64,000 bases of DNA, taken from the NCBI RefSeq assembly GCF_000425445.1, contig NZ_AUDL01000012.1, positions 62,001-126,000 of the forward strand. Reading direction: 5' to 3'. Positions 33,076-42,337 of this stretch are shown in pieces; positions within the stretch are counted from its first letter, which is position 1, and the number at the start of each line of letters is the position of its first letter. The DNA is from Flavobacterium denitrificans DSM 15936. Lineage in GTDB: Bacteria > Bacteroidota > Bacteroidia > Flavobacteriales > Flavobacteriaceae. The notes under the pieces were generated by a model. The model worked only from the letters and a program-made list of their open reading frames with translations, ran no database searches and was not told the DNA's origin. The translations under genes and the position numbers were made by a program.

Positions 33076-34233
33076 TTATTCCGTCCAAGATTTGTAATAC
33101 TGACCGTCGTCAAGCCCCATCGCTTCTTCCGTTACCATTAATGGACGGAAAGTATCAACCATAACGGCTAATTCCTGAGTTTCTTTGTGGCCAATACTGC
33201 GTTCCATTGCGCCAGGTGCTGGTCCGTGCGGAATTCCTTTTGGGTGTAAAGTGATATGACCCTGCTCAATATTATTACGACTCATAAAATCGCCATCAAC
33301 ATAATATAGCACTTCGTCAGAATCTATATTGCTGTGATTATATGGCGCCGGAATTGCTTTCGGATGATAATCGTAAAGTCTTGGGCAGAAAGAACAAACG
33401 ACAAAAGTGGCCGTTTCAAAAGTTTGATGTACCGGAGGCGGTTGGTGAACGCGTCCCGTTATAGGTTCAAAATTGTGAATTGAAAATCCGTATGGAAAAT
33501 TATACCCGTCCCAACCCACAATGTCAAAAGGATGTGTTGCATAAACCACTTCGTGAATCATGCCTTCTTTTTTGATTTTAATTAAAAAATCGCCTTTTTC
33601 GTCATGTGTTTCCAATTCGCTTGGCAAAATAAAATCACGCTCACAAAATGGAGAATGTTCTAAATGCTGACCTGATTGGTTTTTATATCGTTTTGGAGTA
33701 TAAAATGGAGAATACGATTCGACATAAAACAGTCTGTTTTCTGTTGTCTCAAATTCAATTTGATAAATAATACCGCGCGGAATAATTAAGTAATCGCCAT
33801 ATTCAAACGGAATATTCCCAAGCATGGTTCTTAATTTTCCCTTTCCTTTATGGATGAAAAGCATTTCATCGGCATCGGCATTTTTGTAGAAATAATTTCG
33901 AAGCGATTCTTTTGGAGCAGCTAAACCAATGATGCAGTCTTTGTTAACTAACATGGCTTTTCGGCTGTCCAAAAAGTCGTTTTCAGGCTTTAATTCAAAA
34001 CCTTTAAAAAGTAATGATTTTATGTTTTTTCCGATTGCAATTTTTGGTTCAACCGAATAAGATTTCAAAATTTCTTTTACCTGCGTTGGTCGGTGAACAT
34101 GGTAAGATAATGACGAATGTCCGTGAAAACCTTCTGTTCCAAACAATTGTTCGTAGTAAAAACCTCCATTTGGTTTTTCGAATTGGGTGTGTCTCTTTTG
34201 GGGAAAATCTCCGAGTTTGTGATATAATGGCAT
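33076..34233 (-). CDS. hmgA: Homogentisate 1,2-dioxygenase
   Basis: 385 residues, shorter than the ~440-residue canonical HmgA but of the form common in Bacteroidota. Cupin-type blocks visible: GWDGYNFPYGFSIHNFEPI, the metal-ligand region NHSNIDSDEVLYYVDGDFMSR and HPKGIPHGPAPGAMERSIG. It opens the homogentisate ring to maleylacetoacetate. The downstream hydrolase and isomerase (fahA, maiA) are not in the window. Confidence 0.93.
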   Translation of the reverse strand: MPLYHKLGDFPQKRHTQFEKPNGGFYYEQLFGTEGFHGHSSLSYHVHRPTQVKEILKSYSVEPKIAIGKNIKSLLFKGFELKPENDFLDSRKAMLVNKDCIIGLAAPKESLRNYFYKNADADEMLFIHKGKGKLRTMLGNIPFEYGDYLIIPRGIIYQIEFETTENRLFYVESYSPFYTPKRYKNQSGQHLEHSPFCERDFILPSELETHDEKGDFLIKIKKEGMIHEVVYATHPFDIVGWDGYNFPYGFSIHNFEPITGRVHQPPPVHQTFETATFVVCSFCPRLYDYHPKAIPAPYNHSNIDSDEVLYYVDGDFMSRNNIEQGHITLHPKGIPHGPAPGAMERSIGHKETQELAVMVDTFRPLMVTEEAMGLDDGQYYKSWTE

Positions 34234-34551
34234 GGCCTTTTCAATTAGATAATTTGTAAATTAGATAATTAGAAAATGTGAATTGCAGAGTTAATAATTG
34301 ATTCAATTTTGCAATTGACCAATTATTTCAATTCGATAGAGCCATTATTCAGGATTTCTCTTGATTAGGAATTGAAGATACTCTAATAAACCTGTCCAAT
34401 TTGTTTTCATTATAACAAATGTCGTAATTTTTGCCGAGTAAAATTATAAATTATATTATTTATAACACTAATTATTTTGATTTTTTTCGATATAAATTTT
34501 TTGATAGCAAAAAAATAGTTTGGTTTTATTGAAGAATTCTTTGCTGAAATG
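34234..34551. other. Intergenic region upstream of hmgA with family E repeats and a 7-bp inverted repeat
   Basis: At 34240-34330 the AATTAGATAATT words recur. At 34399-34420 there is an inverted repeat ATTTGTT-N8-AACAAAT, which could be an operator for the hmgA/hppD unit. A tract of TTATAAATTATATTATT follows near 34446. No ORF, tRNA or terminator was recognised. No strong TAnnTTTG box is seen. Confidence 0.5.
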
Positions 34552-36834
34552 CTAAAACAAGAACCCTATGCTAAACCAAGTAAAGCTTTTTGACATTTCT
34601 GGCGACCACGATTGTTTTACTTCAATTGGGCCAATAATAGTTTCTAATCCGTAACCTAAAGCATAACCTGTATATTTTGGCATTGAAATCCAATCAACTG
34701 TTGTGAAAATATCATCGCCCAGATTAGCAAAATTGGCAGAAAAGTTAATGTGGTTTTTCTTGAAAATTTCATAATCTAGAGTGATATCGCTTTTGATATA
34801 GCTGTTGCCAGAAATACTTAGGAAATCATAACCGTAGAAATAATTAAAATTATTGATTTTGCTGTAGCCGTAACCTCCTAGAATATAATCGAAAAACGGT
34901 ACACTGTCGCTTCCAATATTAAATCCAGCATCGGCACCAATTTTAAAAGTTGCTCGTCTGAATAATGTTTTAGCAAATGCAATTTCGGCTTTAGCCATCG
35001 AAAATGGTTTGAAAGCATTTGTATAATCAGAAGATGCTAAATAAGTTTGCACATCGCCAGAAAAATATAGTCCTGAACGCGGAAAGGTTTTTTTGTCTAG
35101 TGAATCATATTTCAAATATCCAAAAACACTAAAGTAATTACTTTTGTCAATTATATTCCCTTCGTTTGCAAGCGTTGGCGTATTGATTTTTAAATATTTG
35201 TATTCTAAACCGCCGCCCATCAGGAATTTTTGGACAAAAATGGTTTGAAAATAAGCCTGGTTACTAAGATCGAGAAAATCAACATTAATAAGGTTGACAT
35301 CTGGATTTGATTGTTCAAGTTTGCTTATGCTTGTTGTTACATTTCGATTAAACTGATTTAGTCTTGAACGAAACCCGAAACTGATATTAAATCCGTTTTC
35401 GATGTAATAATTGAAATCATATCTAAAATTATCTCCTAAAATAATATCTAATGAGGTAACATCATTTTTCATGAAAGTTTTCTTGTGCGTCAAATTTAAT
35501 AAGATCGCACTTTTATAAAGTCCGTCATAATGAAGACCAAGTTTTAGATAAGTCTGTGTAGGGTTTTCTTTCAGAACTAGATCTAAATTGTCTTTGCCTT
35601 CTTCTCCTGGTTGCAAACAATACGAAATTGTGCTGAAGTTTTGAGTTGCGTCCAAATTATTCATTCCGGTTTTTAAATCAGCATATGTGATTGTGCTTCC
35701 AGGTTTGAAACGAAGTTTTCCATTAATGTACTCTTTGGTGTAATTGTCTAATTTGTCGACATTGATTTTTTGAACCTCTAAAGTATCACTGCCAACTTTT
35801 AGTTTTGGTTTTTTGTAGAAAGTTTCTTCCGTTACTAGTGTCTTGATTTTTTCATACACAGCAAAAGTTGCCTCTTCACCTTTTCTAATGATTTCTTCTC
35901 CTCGATCAAATGAAATTACGCCAAAATCACGAATATCTGGTTTGATATATATATCAGTTTCTTTTCTTTTGCTTTTCATTTTTTCGATCGATTGCAGATT
36001 GGTAATCTGAACCAAAATTCGAGTGGCATTTTTTAAGCCTTTTCTGTTTTGTAAATCATCCTGAACATCTACTCCAATAATAATGTCAGCACCAAGATTG
36101 CGTACTTCTTGAATGGGGTAATTGTTTACAACTCCACCATCGACCAAAAGTTTGCCGTCAATTTCAATTGGAGTAAATAATGAAGGGAAAGCAGCACTGG
36201 CCATCATGGCTTGAACCAAATTGCCTTTATTTAGTAGTACTTCTTCACCGGTTTCAATATTGGTGGCAATACATAAAAATGGAGTTGGCAAATTATTAAA
36301 ATCTCGAACATGACGTACATTTCGAGTCAAACTGCTTAAAAGGTTGTAATTGTACATTCCTTTTGAAAGCGCTTCTGGAATTCCGATTCTGAAATTGCTG
36401 AAGGGAAGGGTTACGGCGTACAATTCGTCGTTTTTTTTGCCGTAAAAGTTTTTTGATGAACGTGGAATATAATCGTTGATCAATTCGTCAAAATTGGTTT
36501 GCTTGAAAATAGAATCAATTTGAGTAGCATTATATCCAGTAGCATAAAGTCCGCCAATTACAGATCCCATACTAGTTCCGCCAATATAATCGATTTTAAT
36601 TCCGGCTTCTTCTAAAACTTTCAAAACTCCAATATGAGCAAAGCCTTTTGCGCCACCACCACTTAAAACCAAACCAATTTTTGGCCTTTTAACACTGTCT
36701 TGTTTTATGTCCTGTGAAAATGATTTTTCAGGTAGAAGAAGTAATCCGAAAAATACGAATATTGCTTTCCAAATAGAATTGGAAGAGAATCCTTTAGACT
36801 TAGTATGTGAAAGGTCCACTTTTTTAAAGTACAT
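34552..36834 (-). CDS. Patatin-like phospholipase with C-terminal outer-membrane barrel
   Basis: 760 residues. A signal peptide (about 20-40) precedes the patatin domain: oxyanion GGGAKGFAHIGVL, nucleophile GTSMG and catalytic DGGVVNNYP. A POTRA-like segment (about 330-410) and an Omp85/BamA-type barrel occupy the rest, ending FTWFSIGFLF. This is the PlpD-type (type Vd secretion) layout. Bacteroidota copies may act on lipids at the outer membrane. It starts 9 bp after the uvrC stop. Confidence 0.92.
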   Translation of the reverse strand: MYFKKVDLSHTKSKGFSSNSIWKAIFVFFGLLLLPEKSFSQDIKQDSVKRPKIGLVLSGGGAKGFAHIGVLKVLEEAGIKIDYIGGTSMGSVIGGLYATGYNATQIDSIFKQTNFDELINDYIPRSSKNFYGKKNDELYAVTLPFSNFRIGIPEALSKGMYNYNLLSSLTRNVRHVRDFNNLPTPFLCIATNIETGEEVLLNKGNLVQAMMASAAFPSLFTPIEIDGKLLVDGGVVNNYPIQEVRNLGADIIIGVDVQDDLQNRKGLKNATRILVQITNLQSIEKMKSKRKETDIYIKPDIRDFGVISFDRGEEIIRKGEEATFAVYEKIKTLVTEETFYKKPKLKVGSDTLEVQKINVDKLDNYTKEYINGKLRFKPGSTITYADLKTGMNNLDATQNFSTISYCLQPGEEGKDNLDLVLKENPTQTYLKLGLHYDGLYKSAILLNLTHKKTFMKNDVTSLDIILGDNFRYDFNYYIENGFNISFGFRSRLNQFNRNVTTSISKLEQSNPDVNLINVDFLDLSNQAYFQTIFVQKFLMGGGLEYKYLKINTPTLANEGNIIDKSNYFSVFGYLKYDSLDKKTFPRSGLYFSGDVQTYLASSDYTNAFKPFSMAKAEIAFAKTLFRRATFKIGADAGFNIGSDSVPFFDYILGGYGYSKINNFNYFYGYDFLSISGNSYIKSDITLDYEIFKKNHINFSANFANLGDDIFTTVDWISMPKYTGYALGYGLETIIGPIEVKQSWSPEMSKSFTWFSIGFLF

Positions 36835-36843
36835 AAAAAACAG

Positions 36844-38637
36844 CTAGTTGGTTTTGTAAAAGTCGACAATTTTTTTGGCTTTTGAAACCCCTACAACAGC
36901 AGAAATTTCTTTTTCTGTTGCCAATTTTAATCTTTTAACACTTTTAAAATGCTGAATTAGAGCCGTCATGGTTTTTTCGCCAATTCCCGGAATGCTTTCT
37001 ACAGATGAATTCAGCGCCGCCTTACTGCGTTTGTCACGGTGAAATGTAATCCCAAATCTGTGCGCCTCATTTCGTAATTGCTGAATCACTTTTAAGGTTT
37101 CAGATTTTTTATCCAAATATAACGGAATCGAATCTCCTGGATAAAAAAGTTCTTCAAGACGTTTTGCAATTCCAATAATCGCGATTTTACCGCGTAAACC
37201 TAATTCATCAATACTTTTTAATGCTGCCGAAAGCTGTCCTTTTCCACCGTCAATAATTATTAATTGCGGCAAAGGTTCGTTTTCTTCCAATAATCTTTTA
37301 TAACGTCTGCCAACGATTTCCGTCATCGAAGCAAAATCATCTGGGCCTTCAACGGTTTTCACATTAAAGTGGCGATAATCTTTCTTGCTTGGTTTTCCAT
37401 CTTTAAAAACCACACAAGCTGCCACCGGATTTGTTCCTTGAATGTTTGAGTTATCAAAACATTCTATATGACGCGGTTCAACTGGCAAACGCAAATCTTT
37501 TTGCATTTGCGCCATGATTCGGTTCGTATGTCTGTCCGGATCTACGATTTGCAATTGCTTTAATTGTTCAATTCGGTAGAATTTTGCATTTCGAATCGAT
37601 AAATCCAGAATCTGTTTTTTATCTCCAAGTTGCGGAACAGTTGTTTTGATGTTTTCGCCTAAATCAATTTCAAACGGAACAATTATTTCTTTTGATAATA
37701 ATTCAAAACGTTCACGAAGTTCAATAATTGCCAACTCTAATAATTCTTCGTCACTTTCGTCCAGCTTTTTTTTCATTTCCAAAGTATGCGAACGAATAAT
37801 TGATCCATGAGAAATCTGCAGAAAGTTCACATAAGCGGCGCTTTCGTCAGAAACAATTGAAAAAACATCAACATTTGTAATTTTAGGATTGATGATGGTC
37901 GATTTGGATTGGTAATTTTCCAAAACTTCGATCTTTTCTTTGATTTTTTGCGCTTCTTCAAATTGCAGATTCTGCGCATAATTATTCATTATCTTTTTGA
38001 AATCCTTTAAGCTTTCTTTGAAGTTTCCTTTCAAGATTTCACGAATCGCATTGACCTGTCTTTGATATTCTTCAAGCGGTTCCAAACCTTCGCACGGACC
38101 TTTGCAATTGCCAATGTGATATTCCAAACAAACTTTGAATTTGCCAGAATTAATATTTGATTCGCTCAAATCGTAATTGCAAGTTCGCAATGGATATAAT
38201 TCTTTGATCAATTCCAAAATCGTATGAACCGTTTTGAAATTGGTATAAGGTCCAAAATATTCGGAGCCGTCTTTGACCATTCTTCGGGTTGAAAATATTC
38301 TCGAAAAAGGTTCTTTTTTAATACAAATCCATGGATAACTTTTATCATCTCGCAACAACACATTATAACGTGGCTGTAAAGTTTTGATTAGATTGTTTTC
38401 CAATAAAAGGGCATCTGTTTCAGTTGGAACCACAATATGTTTTATCGTAACAATTTTTTTGACCAAAACATTCGTCTTGGCAGTATCGTGAATTTTATTG
38501 AAATAGGAGGAAACCCTTTTTTTTAAATTTTTGGCTTTCCCAACGTATAAGATCTTCCCATCTTTATCGTAATATTGATAAACGCCCGGATTGTCAGGGA
38601 GGGTAAGAATTTGAAGATCTAAGGACGGTTTTTGCAT
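36844..38637 (-). CDS. uvrC: Excinuclease ABC subunit C
   Basis: 597 residues from the chosen ATG at 38637 (MQKPSLDLQ); an ATG 11 codons earlier is possible. The N-terminal GIY-YIG nuclease reads NPGVYQYYDKDGKILYVGKAKN. The UVR motif is near 205-240, and the RNase H-like C-terminal nuclease has HIECFDNSNIQGTNPVAACVVF with its catalytic Asp. A helix-hairpin-helix (SIPGIGEKTMTALIQHF) closes it. It makes the two incisions of nucleotide excision repair. Confidence 0.97.
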   Translation of the reverse strand: MQKPSLDLQILTLPDNPGVYQYYDKDGKILYVGKAKNLKKRVSSYFNKIHDTAKTNVLVKKIVTIKHIVVPTETDALLLENNLIKTLQPRYNVLLRDDKSYPWICIKKEPFSRIFSTRRMVKDGSEYFGPYTNFKTVHTILELIKELYPLRTCNYDLSESNINSGKFKVCLEYHIGNCKGPCEGLEPLEEYQRQVNAIREILKGNFKESLKDFKKIMNNYAQNLQFEEAQKIKEKIEVLENYQSKSTIINPKITNVDVFSIVSDESAAYVNFLQISHGSIIRSHTLEMKKKLDESDEELLELAIIELRERFELLSKEIIVPFEIDLGENIKTTVPQLGDKKQILDLSIRNAKFYRIEQLKQLQIVDPDRHTNRIMAQMQKDLRLPVEPRHIECFDNSNIQGTNPVAACVVFKDGKPSKKDYRHFNVKTVEGPDDFASMTEIVGRRYKRLLEENEPLPQLIIIDGGKGQLSAALKSIDELGLRGKIAIIGIAKRLEELFYPGDSIPLYLDKKSETLKVIQQLRNEAHRFGITFHRDKRSKAALNSSVESIPGIGEKTMTALIQHFKSVKRLKLATEKEISAVVGVSKAKKIVDFYKTN

Positions 38638-38771
38638 TCTGTTTTGTTTCTGAAGATTGTGAAAAAGCATTCAAAAATCATTTCAATTTCTGAAAAAAGC
38701 TTAACACTGATTTAGAATCAAATTTACGAAATCAAAAGAATAATTTCTATATTTAGCTTTTATAATTCTAC

Positions 38772-39749
38772 ATGAAAAATAGTAAGCCCTTAGTTATTTT
38801 CGACGAAGCAATTTTGCCGGGAGAAAGCAGAACAATCAACGTTGAAATCGCGAGATTGCACACCACAACAAAACTTAATATTCCGGTAATTGTGCGCCGT
38901 TCAAAAATTGAAGGTCCTGTTGTTTTATTTTCAGCTGGAATTCACGGCGACGAAATAAACGGAGTCGAAATCGTAAGGCAAATTATCAGCAAAAAAATAA
39001 ACAAACCGGCGAAGGGAACTATTATTTGTATTCCAATTATAAACATGTATGGTTTTGTAAATAAGTCACGCGAGTTTCCCGACGGACGTGATTTAAACCG
39101 AGTTTTTCCAGGAAGTAAAAAAGGTTCGCTGGCAAGCCGTTTTGCTTATCATATTGTTGAAGAAATTTTGCCTATTCTAGATTATGCAGTCGATTTTCAT
39201 GCCGGAGGCGCCAGCCGATTCAACGCACCGCAAATTAGAATTACAGAAAATAATCCCGAATTAAGAATTTTGGCCGATGTTTTTAATGCGCCTTTTACTT
39301 TGTATTCTAAAAATATAAATGGTTCGTTTCGAAATACTTCTGAAAAAGCAAATGTAAAAATGCTCCTTTTTGAAGGTGGAAAATCTCTCGATATTAATAA
39401 CGATATTGCCAATGAAGGTGTGATGGGCACAAAACGATTGTTGAATTATTTGGGAATGTTGGATTCAAAACAACTTGTTGAAGCAGCGCCGATGCCTTCA
39501 ATTTATATAAAAAATTCAGTTTGGCTTCGAGCAAAATGTTCTGGATTGCTTCATGATTTTAATTTGATCGGAAGATTTGTGACTAAAGGAACTATTTTAG
39601 CAATTATTACGGATCCGTTTGGTAAGTTTGAACAAAAAGTAAAAGCGCCTCATGATGGATTTATAATCAATGCCAATCATTCGCCGATTGTTTATGAAGG
39701 CGATGCAATTTATCACATATCAAAAAGCCCTGAAAATGCCGACGAATAA
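38772..39749 (+). CDS. Succinylglutamate desuccinylase/aspartoacylase family deacylase
   Basis: 325 residues. Zinc-carboxypeptidase-like motifs: SAGIHGDEINGVEIVRQI (HxxE zinc ligands) and AVDFHAGGASRFNAPQIR (third His). The C-terminal beta domain has KAPHDGFIINANHSPIV. Members remove acyl groups from N-acyl amino acids or related amides; the substrate here is unknown. The last 14 bases overlap the start of the folate cyclo-ligase gene, so the two are co-transcribed. Confidence 0.9.
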   Translation: MKNSKPLVIFDEAILPGESRTINVEIARLHTTTKLNIPVIVRRSKIEGPVVLFSAGIHGDEINGVEIVRQIISKKINKPAKGTIICIPIINMYGFVNKSREFPDGRDLNRVFPGSKKGSLASRFAYHIVEEILPILDYAVDFHAGGASRFNAPQIRITENNPELRILADVFNAPFTLYSKNINGSFRNTSEKANVKMLLFEGGKSLDINNDIANEGVMGTKRLLNYLGMLDSKQLVEAAPMPSIYIKNSVWLRAKCSGLLHDFNLIGRFVTKGTILAIITDPFGKFEQKVKAPHDGFIINANHSPIVYEGDAIYHISKSPENADE

Positions 39750-40308
39750 AAAAGAAATACGAATTCATTATAAAAACCTTCGAAAAGAACTGTCTGAAGA
39801 CGTTATTGAAGAAAAAAGTTTAGCTATAGCCAATAATTTAATTCAGTTGCCCATTTGGGATAAAACGTATTTCCATGTTTTTCTTCCAATTGTTGAACAT
39901 AAAGAAGTCGATACCGAATTTATTCTGCACTTGCTTTCTGGAAAAGACAAAGAAATTTTGATTTCGAAAAGTGATTTCGAAACACGTCAAATGACCCATT
40001 TTCTATTGACCGATAATACCAAAATCAAAAAGAACGAATTTAATATTCCAGAGCCAGTGAACGGACTTCAAGTTCAGAGTTCAAATATTGATGTTGTTTT
40101 TGTACCGCTTTTGGCATTTGATATTTATGGAAACCGTGTGGGTTACGGAAAAGGTTTTTATGATAAATTCTTAGCAGAATGCCGTCCGGAAACCATAAAA
40201 ATAGGACTTTCTTTTTTTGAAGCCGTAAATCAAATTGATGATGTTTTTGAATCGGATATAAAATTGGATTATTGTGTGACTCCTGAAAAGGTTTATAATT
40301 TTCAATAA
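39736..40308 (+). CDS. 5-Formyltetrahydrofolate cyclo-ligase
   Basis: 190 residues from the chosen ATG at 39736 (MPTNKKEIRIHYKNLRKEL); the frame's earlier ATGs lie within the upstream gene. The C-terminal ATP-binding motif GNRVGYGKGFYDKFL is diagnostic. It converts 5-formyl-THF to 5,10-methenyl-THF. The 14-bp overlap with the deacylase suggests coupling. Confidence 0.93.
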   Translation: MPTNKKEIRIHYKNLRKELSEDVIEEKSLAIANNLIQLPIWDKTYFHVFLPIVEHKEVDTEFILHLLSGKDKEILISKSDFETRQMTHFLLTDNTKIKKNEFNIPEPVNGLQVQSSNIDVVFVPLLAFDIYGNRVGYGKGFYDKFLAECRPETIKIGLSFFEAVNQIDDVFESDIKLDYCVTPEKVYNFQ

Positions 40309-40344
40309 ATTTTTACGCCAACATATAATTCCACAATCAAAATC

Positions 40345-40368
40345 GTAGAGACGCATTTTAATGCGTCT
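40345..40368. repeat. Repeat family B palindrome, left of mrr
   Basis: GTAGAGACGCA-TTTTAA-TGCGTCT palindrome, 49 bp before the mrr start. Copies flank mrr on the right (41469) and lie on both sides of the AlbA-type gene (53268, 54578). Confidence 0.85.
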
Positions 40369-40416
40369 AACAAAGTCTACAAAGTTTGTAGATGTGCATA
40401 ATTAAAATCAAACAAT

Positions 40417-41313
40417 ATGGAATTACCTAAATATCATGAAACTTTCATACCTGTATTAGAAATTCTAAATACAGTTGAATCGATTAAAAGCAGAGAATTG
40501 GCATCTAAAGTTCGTGATACATATTATTCTGACCTTCCGCAAGAATTAATGAACCAAAAGACTAGTTCTGGAGCTAACGTTTTACTTGACAGAATACTAT
40601 GGGGAAAATCATATCTAAAAATGGGGAAATTTGTTTCATACCCAAAAAGAGGTTTTGTTCAAATAACTGAAAAAGGGAAAAGAATACTCTCAGTTGGCAA
40701 TTTACCTTTACATGACCTTCAAAATGACTCAGATTTTATAGGTCACCGTGAATCTGTTAAAAGTGAAAAAGGGAACGAAATAGAACTTGATATAGTTAGC
40801 GGTGAAAATGCTTCGCCACAAGATTTACTTGATTCTGGATTTTCAACAATTGAAACGGAAGTGAAAACTGAACTTTTAGAAAAACTTAAAGAAATAGACC
40901 CATACTATTTTGAAAAGGTAATTTTAATTCTTCTTAAAAAAATGGGATATGGAGATTTTATTGAAACATCAAAATCAGGTGATGGAGGAATTGATGGAAT
41001 AATCAATGAAGATAAATTAGGTCTTGAAAGAATTTACACTCAAGCTAAACGCTACAATGAAAATAAGGTTCGTGAAAAAGACATCAGGAATTTTATTGGA
41101 GCAATGAGTGGAGATACTAGCAAGGGTGTTTTTATTACAACATCAACTTTTGATGATTCCGCTATTAGAAAAGCAAAAGAAGCCCATCACAGAATAATAT
41201 TAATTGACGGCTTAAAATTGGTTGACTTAATGCATCAGTATAACGTAGGTGTTCAAGTAAAAACTGTTTATGAAGTTAAAGAACTTGATAATGACTTTTT
41301 TGAAGAAGATTAA
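40417..41313 (+). CDS. Mrr-type restriction endonuclease
   Basis: 298 residues. The N-terminal winged-helix Mrr_N domain (about 1-95) reads LASKVRDTYYSDLP and KRGFVQITEKG. The C-terminal PD-(D/E)xK domain has Glu166 in YYFEKVIL, the motif SGDGGIDG (Asp193) and QAKRY (Gln209, Lys211). Mrr enzymes are stand-alone type IV nucleases that cut modified foreign DNA. No methyltransferase is adjacent, as expected. The gene is bracketed by family B palindromes and followed by a long foldback, consistent with insertion as a cassette. Confidence 0.92.
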   Translation: MELPKYHETFIPVLEILNTVESIKSRELASKVRDTYYSDLPQELMNQKTSSGANVLLDRILWGKSYLKMGKFVSYPKRGFVQITEKGKRILSVGNLPLHDLQNDSDFIGHRESVKSEKGNEIELDIVSGENASPQDLLDSGFSTIETEVKTELLEKLKEIDPYYFEKVILILLKKMGYGDFIETSKSGDGGIDGIINEDKLGLERIYTQAKRYNENKVREKDIRNFIGAMSGDTSKGVFITTSTFDDSAIRKAKEAHHRIILIDGLKLVDLMHQYNVGVQVKTVYEVKELDNDFFEED

Positions 41314-41326
41314 CTATGCACAACAG

Positions 41327-41450
41327 CTACTACAACGGATTTGGACAATTGGTTTAATGGAAAAATGGTCTTGTATTTGGGTCCCTATAGCTATCGGGAT
41401 TGGCAAACCCGAGTATAGGGCTTAATTTAGTCCCAAACCCTCTGTAGTAC
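41327..41450. repeat. Long imperfect foldback just downstream of mrr
   Basis: The left arm TACTACAACGGATTTGGAC (41328-41346) pairs with the right arm GTCCCAAACCCTCTGTAGTA (41430-41449). Within lies a hairpin CCCTATAgctatCGGG / CCCGagTATAGGG. The fold starts 14 bp after the mrr stop, a layout that recalls integron attC sites. Confidence 0.7.
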
Positions 41451-41468
41451 CAGAACGATATATAAGAT

Positions 41469-41494
41469 GTAGACGCATTGAAATGCGTCTCTAC
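41469..41494. repeat. Repeat family B palindrome, right of mrr
   Basis: GTAGACGCA-TTGAA-ATGCGTCTCTAC, the inverted counterpart of the copy at 40345; the long arm is on the right here. Confidence 0.85.
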
Positions 41495-41516
41495 GATGGT
41501 TTAAACCTAAAAAAGA

Positions 41517-41559
41517 AAATCCCAAACTTTCAATTTTAAAATTGGAATTTGGGATTTTT
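41517..41559. terminator. batE terminator
   Basis: Stem AAAATCCCAAACTTTCAA / TTGGAATTTGGGATTTT, 20 bp past the batE stop on the minus strand. It shares the AAAATCCCAAA word with the terminator at 56736. Confidence 0.8.
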
Positions 41560-41578
41560 CATTTTAATGTTTTGAAAT

Positions 41579-42322
41579 TTATTTTACTTCTTTGATAGTC
41601 GAAGCATCAAGCCAGCCTTCGGTGCCGTCTGTTAATTCTACTTTTTTCCAGGTTCCTAGCGTTTCGGTTACATACACTTTTGCCCCTTCGTGCAATAAGA
41701 AAATGGCTGCTCCACCTTTTTGAGGTTCACTTCGAACTTCACTCAGCTCGGCAAAAACAATTGCTGGGCGATCATTATCAAAATGATTTTTTTCAGACAT
41801 TCCGGCAGAAACACTCAATCCTAAAGCCACCAAAAGAACAAACATTCCAATGAAATAAATTCTTTTTGTAAGCGTAATTTGTGAAAAGTAATACCCGATA
41901 AAACTCAATAAGAAAAGAAATGCAATTCCGACAGAAATTTTTGCCCAGGTATTATAATTAAAAATGCCTGTAAAATTCTGAATTAGTTTTGCAAAGCCTA
42001 CTTTCGGAACTTCTTTAATCTCGTCTATTGTTAGTTTTTTGGCAAACTTTAAGTTGTTAAGTGTTTCCGGATCATGAGGTTTTAAAACTAAAGCTTTCTC
42101 ATAATTGTAAATTGCCGGAGCTACTTTATTCAGCTTATAATAACTATTAGCCAAATTGAAATACAACTCAGCTGATTCTTGTTTGTTTTCTTTTATAACG
42201 CCTTCATAAGCCTCAATAGCTTCCTGATAATTGCCTCTTTGATACATGGCATTTCCTTTTTCAAAGCTTTGGGCAAAGAAAACTTGTGTGATGAATAAAA
42301 AGAGATATACTATATTTTTCAT
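41579..42322 (-). CDS. batE: TPR and SH3-domain protein BatE of the aerotolerance operon
   Basis: 247 residues. A signal peptide ends near AQSFEKG. TPR units follow (FEKGNAMYQRGNYQEAIEAY, AELYFNLANSYYKLNKVAPAIYNYEKALVLKPHDPETLNNL). Two membrane helices lie near 128-175. A C-terminal SH3b domain (EVRSEPQKGGAAIFLLHEGAKVYV...WLDASTI) completes it. This TPR-TM-SH3 layout is BatE, the last gene of the moxR-bat operon. Its role in the Bat complex is unknown. Confidence 0.9.
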   Translation of the reverse strand: MKNIVYLFLFITQVFFAQSFEKGNAMYQRGNYQEAIEAYEGVIKENKQESAELYFNLANSYYKLNKVAPAIYNYEKALVLKPHDPETLNNLKFAKKLTIDEIKEVPKVGFAKLIQNFTGIFNYNTWAKISVGIAFLFLLSFIGYYFSQITLTKRIYFIGMFVLLVALGLSVSAGMSEKNHFDNDRPAIVFAELSEVRSEPQKGGAAIFLLHEGAKVYVTETLGTWKKVELTDGTEGWLDASTIKEVK

Positions 42323-42337
42323 TTTATTTTCTTTAAA

